From: CAMLDH01 sp966250375
Lineage (GTDB): Bacteria > Pseudomonadota > Gammaproteobacteria > Burkholderiales > Burkholderiaceae_D
Length of the DNA: 16,516 bases
Reading direction: 5' to 3'
Assembly: GCA_966250375.1 (NCBI GenBank)
Contig: CBINHE010000093.1
Span: 1-16,516 of the forward strand
The position numbers and the translations under genes were made by a program. Positions 1 to 6,492 of this stretch are shown in pieces (the stretch's first letter is position 1; each line of letters opens with the position of its first letter). Under the pieces are notes generated by a model that made no database searches, had not been told where the DNA came from, and was given only the letters and a program-made list of their open reading frames with translations.

Positions 1-2
1 AT

Positions 3-725
3 TCACATGTTGAAACCGCATATGTGATGCACAAGTCGGGCTTCACCGCGGTCGACGTTCACATGAGCGATTTGATCGCGGGTCGTGCAAGACTGGATGA
101 TTTCAAAGGCGTGATCGCGGTCGGAGGTTTCTCTTACGGCGACGTGCTGGGCGCCGGTGAAGGTTGGGCCAAGACGATTCTGTTCAATGCAAGACTGGCG
201 GAACAATTCGCCAGCTTCTTCAGCCGCGGCGATACCTTTGCGCTCGGCATCTGCAACGGCTGCCAGATGATGAGTAATCTGAAATCGATTATCCCTGGTG
301 CGCATGCCTGGCCGAAATTCACGCGCAACAAGTCCGAGCAATTCGAAGGACGCTTTACGATGGTGGAAGTCGCTGATTCGCCGTCGATTTTTTTCAGCGA
401 TATGGCGGGCACTCAGACGCCGATTGCGGTCGCGCACGGTGAAGGTTTTGCCGATTTTTCGCAAACCGGCGATATCAAGCAGGCAGTCGTGACAATGCGC
501 TACGTGAACAACAAAGGGCAAGCGACCGAAGCTTATCCATACAATCCGAACGGATCGCCGCAAGGTATTACTTCGGTCACGACCCCGGATGGTCGCTTTA
601 CCGTTTTGATGCCGCATGCGGAACGTGTGTTCAGGACAGTGACGCAGTCGTGGCATCCAGAATCGTGGGGTGAGGATTCGCCATGGATGCGCATGTTCCG
701 CAATGCACGCAAATGGGTTGGTTAA
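3..725 (+). CDS. purL: Phosphoribosylformylglycinamidine synthase, C-terminal part (5' end outside window)
   Basis: This is the end of the large single-chain PurL. The enzyme uses glutamine and ATP to convert FGAR to FGAM, the fourth step of purine synthesis, in the cytoplasm. The open frame enters from the left edge with SHVETAYVMHKSGF, the start of the glutamine amidotransferase domain, so no start codon lies in the window and the GTG at 24 is internal. The class I amidotransferase triad is visible: the nucleophile Cys in GICNGCQMM (codon at 252), and His and Glu in WHPESWGED (codons at 654 and 660). The HGEG and NPNGSPQGI motifs and the FRNARKWVG C-terminus match the family end to end, and the TAA at 723-725 is the natural end. 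About 240 residues are visible of a protein that is usually near 1,300. It looks intact and ordinary. Confidence 0.97.
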   Translation, partial: SHVETAYVMHKSGFTAVDVHMSDLIAGRARLDDFKGVIAVGGFSYGDVLGAGEGWAKTILFNARLAEQFASFFSRGDTFALGICNGCQMMSNLKSIIPGAHAWPKFTRNKSEQFEGRFTMVEVADSPSIFFSDMAGTQTPIAVAHGEGFADFSQTGDIKQAVVTMRYVNNKGQATEAYPYNPNGSPQGITSVTTPDGRFTVLMPHAERVFRTVTQSWHPESWGEDSPWMRMFRNARKWVG

Positions 726-742
726 CCCAAAACGGCATCGCC

Positions 743-756
743 TCCGATTGCTCGGA
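743..756 (-). other. Small GNRA-capped hairpin after the 36-residue gene
   Basis: Read on the minus strand, this is TCCGA-GCAA-TCGGA, a 5-bp stem closed by a GNRA-type loop. It starts one base after the stop codon of the small minus-strand gene. It is followed by a short GGC-GAT-GCC stem and a run of only four T. It may be a weak terminator between the convergent purL and small gene. The T-run is too short for a confident call. Confidence 0.3.
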
Positions 757-867
757 TCACTGACGCTTCATCGCTTCCTTCTTGATTTTCTTGGCTTCTT
801 TTTTTTCTTTGGGCGTCTTGGCGGGTTCCTTCTTCGTGGCTTTCTTGCTGTCTTGGCTCTTGCTCAT
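757..867 (-). CDS. Small lysine-rich basic protein, 36 residues
   Basis: The product begins MSKSQDSKKATKKEPAKTPK and continues with further K/E/A-rich sequence, ending in MKRQ. About 15 of 36 residues are lysine; there is no hydrophobic segment and no cysteine. The start is supported by GGAG eight bases upstream (plus 876-879) and by a perfect TATAAT on the same strand about 60 bases upstream of the ATG. The composition (K, S, A, E, P, T) resembles short basic proteins that I recall as hypothetical proteins in betaproteobacteria, or the disordered tails of nucleic-acid-binding proteins. No function can be assigned. It is too short for a usual ORF cutoff. A longer minus-strand ORF in another frame (722-1042) has no such support. 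The gene is convergent with purL and divergent from the RIO kinase. Confidence 0.65.
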   Translation of the reverse strand: MSKSQDSKKATKKEPAKTPKEKKEAKKIKKEAMKRQ

Positions 868-925
868 GATGCTTGCTCCATGGTGGGGAAAATCGAAAAC
901 TGTCTCGTTGTTCAAGTACCTGTTC

Positions 926-931
926 ATTATA
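926..931 (-). promoter_or_regulatory. Minus-strand -10 element for the lysine-rich gene
   Basis: The minus strand reads TATAAT exactly. A start of transcription near 919 would give a leader of about 52 nt before the ATG at 867. No good -35 hexamer lies 16-18 bases upstream, so the promoter may be weak or need an activator. Confidence 0.45.
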
Positions 932-953
932 TGCGCGCTGTGTCAGAGCGGGT

Positions 954-966
954 GCTGTATAACAGC
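954..966. promoter_or_regulatory. 13-bp palindrome in the divergent gap
   Basis: GCTGT-ATA-ACAGC has two perfect 5-bp arms. It lies about 22 bp upstream of the minus-strand TATAAT, over the expected -35 region, and about 100 bp upstream of the RIO kinase start. It could be an operator. The spacing does not fit a LexA box, which needs eight bases between CTGT and ACAG. Confidence 0.3.
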
Positions 967-1063
967 AAGAAGACATAGTCACTGATACTATCCGGTACCC
1001 GCAAGATTTTGGGGCGACAGACAGCCTGATCGCCTTGCTCAATTATTGGAGTCCTGTCACCTC

Positions 1064-1909
1064 ATGAAAACCCCAAAAAGAATTCAGCCGCTCATCGAAG
1101 AGGGTTTGGTAGATGAGGTGATCCGCCAGCTCATGAGCGGCAAAGAAGCAACCGTGTACGTGGTGCGCTGTGGCGAAGAGATTCGTTGTGCAAAAGTCTA
1201 CAAGGAGGCCAGTCAGCGCAGCTTCCGCCAAGCCGCCTCCTACCAGGAAGGCCGCAAGGTAAAAAACAGCCGGCAGGCGCGCGCGATGGAGAAGGGCACT
1301 CGCTACGGCCGCAAGATGCAGGAGGAAGTATGGCAAAACGCCGAGGTCGATGCGTTATACCGTCTCGCCGCCGCTGGCGTGCGGGTGCCAAAGCCTTATA
1401 TCTGCTTCGAGGGCGTGCTGTTGATGGATCTGGTGACGGATGTCGCCGGCTACGTGGCGCCGCGGCTCAACGATGTGGCGTTAACGGAAGATCTGGCGCT
1501 GAAATATCATGCGCAACTGCTGCATCAAGTGGTCCTGATGCTGTGTGCCGGCATCATCCACGGCGACCTGTCCGAATATAACATCCTGGTCGACGCCGAA
1601 GGCCCCGTCATCATTGATTTGCCGCAGGCGATTGATGCGGCGGGCAATACAGAAGCCGGTCCGATGCTCGAGCGTGACGTCGCCAACCTCGCTACCTATT
1701 TCAGCCGATTTGCACCGCAGCTCAGTGCTACGCAGTACGGCAAGGAAATCTGGAGGCTCTACGTTGCGGGCCTGTTGCGTCCCGAGACAGTTTTGACTGG
1801 CCACATCGAGATTGATAAACGACCAGCGGATGTTGGTGCCGTCATGCGGGAAATTCAGCTTGCTCGTAAAGAAGAAGAGGAGCGGCTTCGGCTTCAGCAC
1901 GAGATGTAA
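1064..1909 (+). CDS. RIO-family serine protein kinase
   Basis: This 281-residue protein has the RIO1-type kinase fold and would transfer ATP phosphate to serine or to itself. Visible motifs are the RIO P-loop SGKEATVY (residues 25-32), the ATP-anchoring lysine in CAKVY (K44), the basic flexible loop (about 49-92), a hinge-like LLMDL (119-123), the catalytic loop HGDLSEYNI (D168, N173) and the metal-binding Asp in IIDLPQA (D185), which replaces the usual DFG. All catalytic residues are present. The C-terminus is a charged helix (KEEEERLRLQHE). The ATG at 1064 is preferred to an in-frame TTG at 1046, because GGAG at 1048-1051 overlaps that TTG and can only serve the ATG, although the 12-base spacing is long. 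In archaea and eukaryotes RIO kinases act in ribosome maturation. The bacterial role is poorly defined, so the substrate is unknown. No partner gene shares an operon with it. Confidence 0.9.
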   Translation: MKTPKRIQPLIEEGLVDEVIRQLMSGKEATVYVVRCGEEIRCAKVYKEASQRSFRQAASYQEGRKVKNSRQARAMEKGTRYGRKMQEEVWQNAEVDALYRLAAAGVRVPKPYICFEGVLLMDLVTDVAGYVAPRLNDVALTEDLALKYHAQLLHQVVLMLCAGIIHGDLSEYNILVDAEGPVIIDLPQAIDAAGNTEAGPMLERDVANLATYFSRFAPQLSATQYGKEIWRLYVAGLLRPETVLTGHIEIDKRPADVGAVMREIQLARKEEEERLRLQHEM

Positions 1910-2025
1910 GGAGCGGCGGTTTGTCAAGTCAAGGAGGTGAGTGATTGTTGCGTAGCATCACCTGAATCAATTGCAAACATCGTCAATTCGAACAATATTC
2001 AAAATAAATAAATATGACTTTCAAG
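1910..2025. other. AT-rich spacer after the RIO kinase gene
   Basis: No gene is seen here. The only local structure is an inverted repeat AGGTGA...TCACCT (about 1933-1973) with a long loop and no T-run. There is no clear terminator directly behind the kinase gene; the first strong one is at 2094. Confidence 0.5.
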
Positions 2026-2055
2026 TTGGAGATGTGTGTCTCAAAGTAATATAAT
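2026..2055 (+). promoter_or_regulatory. Sigma-70 type promoter
   Basis: A perfect TATAAT at 2050-2055 follows TTGGAG (2026-2031) with an 18-base spacer. The -35 box matches only in TTG. Transcription would start near 2062, about 30 bases upstream of the strong terminator, so the promoter seems to serve a very short transcript unless there is read-through into rpoD. Confidence 0.5.
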
Positions 2056-2061
2056 ATGCCT

Positions 2062-2122
2062 GTCTCCTCTATTCTCTTATGGATAATAGATTCAAGCCCG
2101 CTTTCACCAGCGGGCTTTTTTT
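2062..2122 (+). ncRNA. Candidate small RNA of about 60 nt
   Basis: A promoter with a perfect -10 box lies just upstream and a strong intrinsic terminator closes the interval, with no ORF between them. The predicted RNA has a pyrimidine-rich 5' end (GTCTCCTCT), then a hairpin with 6-bp arms TCTATT (2068-2073) and AATAGA (2085-2090), then the terminator stem. The 5' CUCCUC could pair with Shine-Dalgarno sequences, a common way for small RNAs to act. I do not recognise a named family. The alternative is an attenuated leader of rpoD, which begins about 190 bases downstream. Confidence 0.4.
2094..2122 (+). terminator. Strong intrinsic terminator
   Basis: AAGCCCGCT pairs perfectly with AGCGGGCTT (9 bp) across the loop TTCACC. 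The 3' arm merges into a run of seven T (2116-2122). It ends the candidate small RNA or late read-through from the RIO gene, and isolates rpoD from upstream transcription. Confidence 0.85.
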
Positions 2123-2310
2123 CGTTATGCAAAACGACCAAGATTTGGCTGAAGTAAAATGTTAAATATCCTATTTCAGTCGGTATAAATTGAAGTCAAT
2201 TTTCTTCGTCCCTAGAAAAATAATACGAATAAACTAGTTTTGCCGTTCTTCGGCGACGTTTGCTAGATAGACGTTGTCCTGTGTCCGGCAGCAGAATCCC
2301 TATTCACGCA
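2123..2310 (+). promoter_or_regulatory. rpoD upstream region and leader
   Basis: This is AT-rich non-coding DNA before rpoD. A possible promoter is TTGGCT (2145-2150) with TATCCT (2167-2172) and a 16-base spacer. A TATAAA at 2184-2189 is another possible -10 without a good -35. Near the gene, TTGCCG-TTCTT-CGGCGA (2238-2254) can form a 6-bp hairpin with one G-U pair in the leader. No clear Shine-Dalgarno sequence precedes the ATG at 2311. Confidence 0.35.
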
Positions 2311-4812
2311 ATGAAAAAAAAATTCAATACTTTGACCCTGACTACAAAACTTGCCAGACCAGATTCGGCTGCAACAACGCTGCCGAAAAGGACGATTGTG
2401 CATGAACTCGATCCTGAGCAAGCGCCACACAAAATTACAGTTCTTACCAAGCCACGCTCGAGGTTGCTTGCTAAAAACGTACCGGCTGCGGTTTCCAATG
2501 AGCCCGTGCCAGTAGACAGTCTTGTATCGTCCACTGCTGAGGTACAAGCCCCATCGATATCGACGGCCGCTGTCATCACTAAAAAAGCCGCGCCGAAAAT
2601 AGTAATCAGGCCAACGAAAATCCAGGCGGAAAATGAGAAAGTCTCGTCCGACGTGAAGCCAAAAACCGTAATCCACCAAGCGGTTAGCCAAACCAATGAC
2701 GCAGCGACGCTTGCAAAGATCGACACTTCCGGTTACTTGTTGCCAACTACAAAGGCCCCAGGCCGGCGCGGGCGTAAACCGACAGAATTCCACCCTGAAA
2801 CCGATGAGCTCGCTGCATTGAACGCGGTTGAACGGTCCGAGTTAAAGGCAGTATCACGGGCAAAAGATCGACAATCGAAACTAAAAGAAACCAAAGAAAA
2901 CACCTTGTTGGGGAATGCGTTTTCGGCGGATGGTGATGCAAATGAAGAAGATCTCGAACGCCGTCGCCAGAAAATCAAGGCTCTGATCAATTTCGGCAAG
3001 GAGCGCGGCTTCCTGACACACGCCGAGATCAACGATCATTTGCCGGAAAACATCGTCGAACCGGAAGCCATTGAAGGAATCATCAACACCTTCAAGGATA
3101 TGGGCATTGCCATTTACGACCAGGCGCCCGATGTCGAGACGCTGCTATTGTCGGATAACGTCGTGACAGTCAGCAGCGATGACGAAACGGAAGCCGCTGT
3201 CGCATCGGCGTTATCAACCGTCGATGCGGATTTTGGCCGCACCACGGATCCCGTGCGGATGTACATGCGTGAAATGGGTTCGGTCGAATTATTGACGCGT
3301 GAAGGTGAAATCGAAATCGCCAAGCGCATCGAAGGCGGCTTGAAGGACATGATTCAGGCTATTTCCGCATGTCCGACAACAATCGCTGAAATTGTCGTGG
3401 CGGCCGAAAAAATTGCCAAAGATGAGTTGAAGATTGATGAATTCATCGATGGCCTGGTGGATCTGACTGCGCCTGAGGACCAGCCTGTCGCGCTCACACT
3501 CACGTCGGATGACGAAGACGCAGACGAAGATACCTCGGAAGACGAAGAGGATGACGCATCGAGCGGTGGTGCGGCGAGCCTGTCAACTGAGCAGTTGGTG
3601 CAATTGAAAAAAGCCGCACTGGTGAAATTTGCACGCATCTCGGCACAATTTGACAAGATGCGTGCGGCGAAAGAGAAAGATGGTTATCACTCCCAGCCAT
3701 ACATGCAAGCACAAGAAGCAATTTCGCATGAGTTGCTAGGCTTGCGCTTTACCGCCAAAGTAGTTGAAAAACTGTGCGATACATTGCGTGGACAGGTCGA
3801 TCAAGTGCGCCAGATTGAAAAGCAGATTCTGGATATTGTTGTAAACAAGTGCGGTATGCCGCGTGCGCACTTCATCAATGCGTTTCCCGGCAATGAAACT
3901 AATTTGAATTGGGTCGATACCGAAGCCAGCGCCGGACATGCATACGGTACGCTGCTTCGCCGGTACGCACCGGCGGTCCATGAGTCGCAAAACAAGCTGA
4001 TCGATTTGCAGGAACGCGTGGCACTGCCTTTGCCCGATTTGCGCAAGATCAACAAGCAAATGGTGACCGGTGAAATGCGCGCACGCGCCGCCAAGAGTGA
4101 GATGACGGAAGCTAACTTGCGCCTCGTGATTTCGATTGCGAAGAAATACGTCAACCGCGGCTTGCAGTTCCTTGACCTGATCCAGGAAGGTAACATCGGC
4201 TTGCTCAAGGCGGTCGACAAGTTCGAATACCGGCGCGGCTACAAATTTTCGACCTATGCGACATGGTGGATCCGTCAGGCCATCACGCGTGCGATCGCCG
4301 ATCAGGCACGCACGATCCGCGTTCCTGTCCACATGATCGAAACGATCAACAAAATGAACCGGATTTCTCGGCAAATCATGCAGCAAACCGGTGTGGAACC
4401 CGATCTGGCGACGCTGGCGGTCAAAATGGAGCTGTCGGAAAGCAAAATACGCGAAGTCATGAAGATCGCGAAAGAGCCGATTTCGATGGATATGCCAATG
4501 GGGGAAGACAACGATGCGCAGTTGGGCGATTTTATCGAGGACACCAACATGCTGGCGCCGGTCGATGCCGCGCTGTATGCGTCGATGCGCAAGGAGGTGA
4601 AGGAGATGCTCGACTCGCTGTCACCGCGCGAAGCCAAGGTGTTGCGCATGCGTTACGGCGTGGAAATGTCCTGCGACCATACGCTGGAAGAAGTCGGCAA
4701 GCAATTCGATGTGACACGAGAGCGCATTCGCCAGATTGAAGCAAAAGCAATGACAAAGTTGCGTCATCCATCGCGTGCAGACAAGCTCAAAACTTTTCTG
4801 GAGGCCAATTAG
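2311..4812 (+). CDS. rpoD: RNA polymerase sigma-70 factor, RpoD type
   Basis: This 833-residue group 1-like sigma factor would direct RNA polymerase to -35/-10 promoters. In order: a low-complexity basic N-terminal extension (about 1-216), region 1.1 (217-275, KERGFLTHAEINDHLP), region 1.2 (from 313, DPVRMYMREMGSVELLTREGE), an acidic stretch in the non-conserved region (about 400-421), regions 2.1-2.4 (from 603, through YKFSTYATWWIRQAITRA), region 3, and region 4 (from 770, LSPREAKVLRMRYG and VTRERIRQIEAKAM). The ATG at 2311 is preferred to an in-frame TTG at 2260, since MKKKFN is a normal start, but neither has a good ribosome site. Oddities are the sigma-finger segment (MGEDNDAQLGDF against the usual IGDDxDSHLGDF) and AMTKLRHP instead of ALRKLRHP after the -35 helix. 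It is monocistronic, without dnaG beside it. It may be a second RpoD copy rather than the main one. Confidence 0.92.
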   Translation: MKKKFNTLTLTTKLARPDSAATTLPKRTIVHELDPEQAPHKITVLTKPRSRLLAKNVPAAVSNEPVPVDSLVSSTAEVQAPSISTAAVITKKAAPKIVIRPTKIQAENEKVSSDVKPKTVIHQAVSQTNDAATLAKIDTSGYLLPTTKAPGRRGRKPTEFHPETDELAALNAVERSELKAVSRAKDRQSKLKETKENTLLGNAFSADGDANEEDLERRRQKIKALINFGKERGFLTHAEINDHLPENIVEPEAIEGIINTFKDMGIAIYDQAPDVETLLLSDNVVTVSSDDETEAAVASALSTVDADFGRTTDPVRMYMREMGSVELLTREGEIEIAKRIEGGLKDMIQAISACPTTIAEIVVAAEKIAKDELKIDEFIDGLVDLTAPEDQPVALTLTSDDEDADEDTSEDEEDDASSGGAASLSTEQLVQLKKAALVKFARISAQFDKMRAAKEKDGYHSQPYMQAQEAISHELLGLRFTAKVVEKLCDTLRGQVDQVRQIEKQILDIVVNKCGMPRAHFINAFPGNETNLNWVDTEASAGHAYGTLLRRYAPAVHESQNKLIDLQERVALPLPDLRKINKQMVTGEMRARAAKSEMTEANLRLVISIAKKYVNRGLQFLDLIQEGNIGLLKAVDKFEYRRGYKFSTYATWWIRQAITRAIADQARTIRVPVHMIETINKMNRISRQIMQQTGVEPDLATLAVKMELSESKIREVMKIAKEPISMDMPMGEDNDAQLGDFIEDTNMLAPVDAALYASMRKEVKEMLDSLSPREAKVLRMRYGVEMSCDHTLEEVGKQFDVTRERIRQIEAKAMTKLRHPSRADKLKTFLEAN

Positions 4813-4894
4813 CTTGAGGGGGGATATGGCCTGCTGCCGATGCCTGTGTTAATTTGCCTGCCTTATCCCATTGTTGTGAACAAAAGACGTTGCC

Positions 4895-6025
4895 ATGAGC
4901 GAGTATCCGGTAATTAATTGGACCGAGGCGAGCGAGGCCCGCTCTGCCCGCTGGCGTTCCGAGAGTGGCGTACCGCCACCCAAGCGCGTGGTGATCGCCG
5001 ACGACCGTATGACGGCGGATGCCGCCTTTCGCTTGGCCAGCGAGGGCACGGGAATGTTGTGGCGCGGCGATTTCCAGAATGCGCGTCAATTGTTACAAGC
5101 GCTGGTGCGGCGCGCCGATCGCAAACCTAAAAAGCCGCGCACGCCGGCTTCGTCGCCGACCGAGGCTTTCCATCTGCATCGGCAAGCGCAATCGCAGCGC
5201 GCACGTACGCTGGGGATGTTACTGCTGTCATTCGAGGATGATCACAGCATTCCGCTACGACGCGCACCCGACGTGCGGCAAGCTTGCATGGAAGCCTACG
5301 GCCCTGCAGATGGTCCATACGTGGCTTCGCTGCGCGAACTGTTGGGGCTGATCGGCGCGCACGAGTGGCGCAAGAAGGGCGTCGAGATTCCTGCGCTTGG
5401 CGATCGTATCCATCCTCACTACGGCGTGTTCTCGCCAGTGCGCGGGGAATACGTGGGGCTGGTGGCTGAAGCGCCGCTACCGTCGCTGTCGTTGGCTTTC
5501 GACATCGGCACAGGGACCGGCGTGCTGGCCGCGCTGCTGGCACGTCGGGGCGTCATGCGCATCGTGGCCACCGATCGGGATTCGCGCGCGCTGGCTTGTG
5601 CGCGCGAGAACCTTGCTCGACTCGGGCTGACCGGACAGGTGGAAGTCATGGAAACGGATCTATTCCCAGAAGGGCGCGCACCGCTTGTGATCTGCAATCC
5701 GCCGTGGATTCCGGCGCGGCCAAGTTCCTCCATAGAACACGCGGTATACGACCTGGATAGCCGCATGCTGCACGGATTTCTGGGCGGGCTGGCGGCGCAT
5801 TTGGAGCCGAAAGGCGAGGGCTGGCTGATACTGTCGGATCTGGCCGAACATCTGGGCCTGCGGTCTCGGACCGAACTGCTTGCCGCCATCGATGAAGCAG
5901 GATTGAAGATCGTGGGACGCATGGATGTCCGGCCGCATCATCCCCGTGTGTCCGACGCTGCAGATCCGCTCCATGCAGCACGCGCGGCAGAGGTGACGTC
6001 GCTGTGGCGTCTTGCGATTCGTTGA
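4895..6025 (+). CDS. Class I SAM-dependent methyltransferase with NPPW motif
   Basis: This 376-residue protein has a methyltransferase domain in its second half. Motif I DIGTGTG (from residue 203) binds S-adenosylmethionine, VATDRDSRALACARENL gives the acidic residue after strand 2, and NPPW (268-271) is the catalytic motif used by enzymes that methylate amide or amino nitrogens (N6-adenine, N5-glutamine). The first 200 residues are mainly helical and basic in parts (RRADRKPKKPR near 72), with no family I can name; they may recognise an RNA or protein target, as in PrmC or RsmC-like enzymes. I cannot say which substrate is methylated. The ATG at 4895 is the first in frame and has only a weak ribosome site. 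The gene starts 82 bases after rpoD with no terminator seen between, so it may be co-transcribed. Its GC-rich codon use differs from the AT-richer rpoD 5' part. Confidence 0.85.
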   Translation: MSEYPVINWTEASEARSARWRSESGVPPPKRVVIADDRMTADAAFRLASEGTGMLWRGDFQNARQLLQALVRRADRKPKKPRTPASSPTEAFHLHRQAQSQRARTLGMLLLSFEDDHSIPLRRAPDVRQACMEAYGPADGPYVASLRELLGLIGAHEWRKKGVEIPALGDRIHPHYGVFSPVRGEYVGLVAEAPLPSLSLAFDIGTGTGVLAALLARRGVMRIVATDRDSRALACARENLARLGLTGQVEVMETDLFPEGRAPLVICNPPWIPARPSSSIEHAVYDLDSRMLHGFLGGLAAHLEPKGEGWLILSDLAEHLGLRSRTELLAAIDEAGLKIVGRMDVRPHHPRVSDAADPLHAARAAEVTSLWRLAIR

Positions 6026-6049
6026 TCGTCGATGCTTTTTGCTAAACGT

Positions 6050-6066
6050 CCGCCCTTGGGCGGTTT
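6050..6066 (+). terminator. Short GC hairpin with CUUG loop
   Basis: CCGCC-CTTG-GGCGG is a 5-bp GC stem with the stable CUUG tetraloop, followed by only TTT. It lies 24 bases after the methyltransferase stop and 30 bases before the next start. It may be a weak terminator or an mRNA-stabilising hairpin. Confidence 0.4.
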
Positions 6067-6095
6067 CCGTCTATCTCAAATCAATTCAGGAAAAA

Positions 6096-6311
6096 ATGAG
6101 CAATAAACCTTCTCGCATTCTCACGTTCAAATGTGAAAAATGTGCAAAGCCGCTGCAAGTGTTCTTGCAAAAAGTCTCAGCATGTTCGCATATTCAACCA
6201 TATCAGGGCATATGCAAATGCGGTGAAGTCATGCGTTATGCGACCGGGCAAAAGGATGCGGTTGAGTCGTATATGACGTCATCAGACGGAAGCTGGTCGC
6301 ATCATCATTGA
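6096..6311 (+). CDS. Small cysteine-rich, putative zinc-binding protein
   Basis: This 71-residue protein has KCEKC (Cys13, Cys16) and CKCG (Cys40, Cys42), with Cys30 and His32 between. This spacing suggests a single zinc ribbon or a related metal site. There is no signal peptide or membrane segment. The C-terminal end is SWSHHH, and the three terminal histidines could also bind metal. The ATG at 6096 is chosen because AGGA (6088-6091) stands four bases before it; an upstream in-frame ATG at 6012 would overlap the methyltransferase end and adds a non-conserved-looking leader. I do not recognise a named family. It may bind nucleic acid or act as a small metal-binding protein. Confidence 0.65.
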   Translation: MSNKPSRILTFKCEKCAKPLQVFLQKVSACSHIQPYQGICKCGEVMRYATGQKDAVESYMTSSDGSWSHHH

Positions 6312-6388
6312 TGCAAGAGGCTGTGGGATTGAATGTGAAAATCTCCGAAATTCTTTTCCCTCAAGCGCAATTTACCAATCAAAATCAA

Positions 6389-6428
6389 GAAAAAACTCAC
6401 CTCCCGGGTCTCGTGGCACGGGATGGTG
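6389..6428 (-). terminator. Intrinsic terminator of cysK
   Basis: On the minus strand CACC-A-TCCCG pairs with CGGGA-GGTG, a 9-bp stem with one bulged A and a 12-base loop, followed after AG by six T. It is 64 bases past the cysK stop and in the right orientation. It also runs through a plus-strand ORF at 6311-6532, which argues against that ORF being a gene. Confidence 0.65.
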
Positions 6429-6492
6429 GATTTCTTGTCTCGCCAGATTTGCTTGCAGAACATCAATTTTTCGAAAAAGAAGCAAGTTGCGA

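Noticed and set aside
954..966. LexA (SOS) box reading of CTGT...ACAG
   Set aside because: Only three bases separate CTGT and ACAG; a LexA box needs eight. It is kept only as a generic palindrome.
1046..1063. TTG start for the RIO kinase
   Set aside because: The GGAG that would serve as a ribosome site overlaps this codon. The ATG at 1064 gives the normal family start.
3736..4386. Minus-strand ORF (216 codons) opposite rpoD
   Set aside because: It lies opposite sigma regions 2 and 3, which are under strong protein constraint, and it has no independent support.
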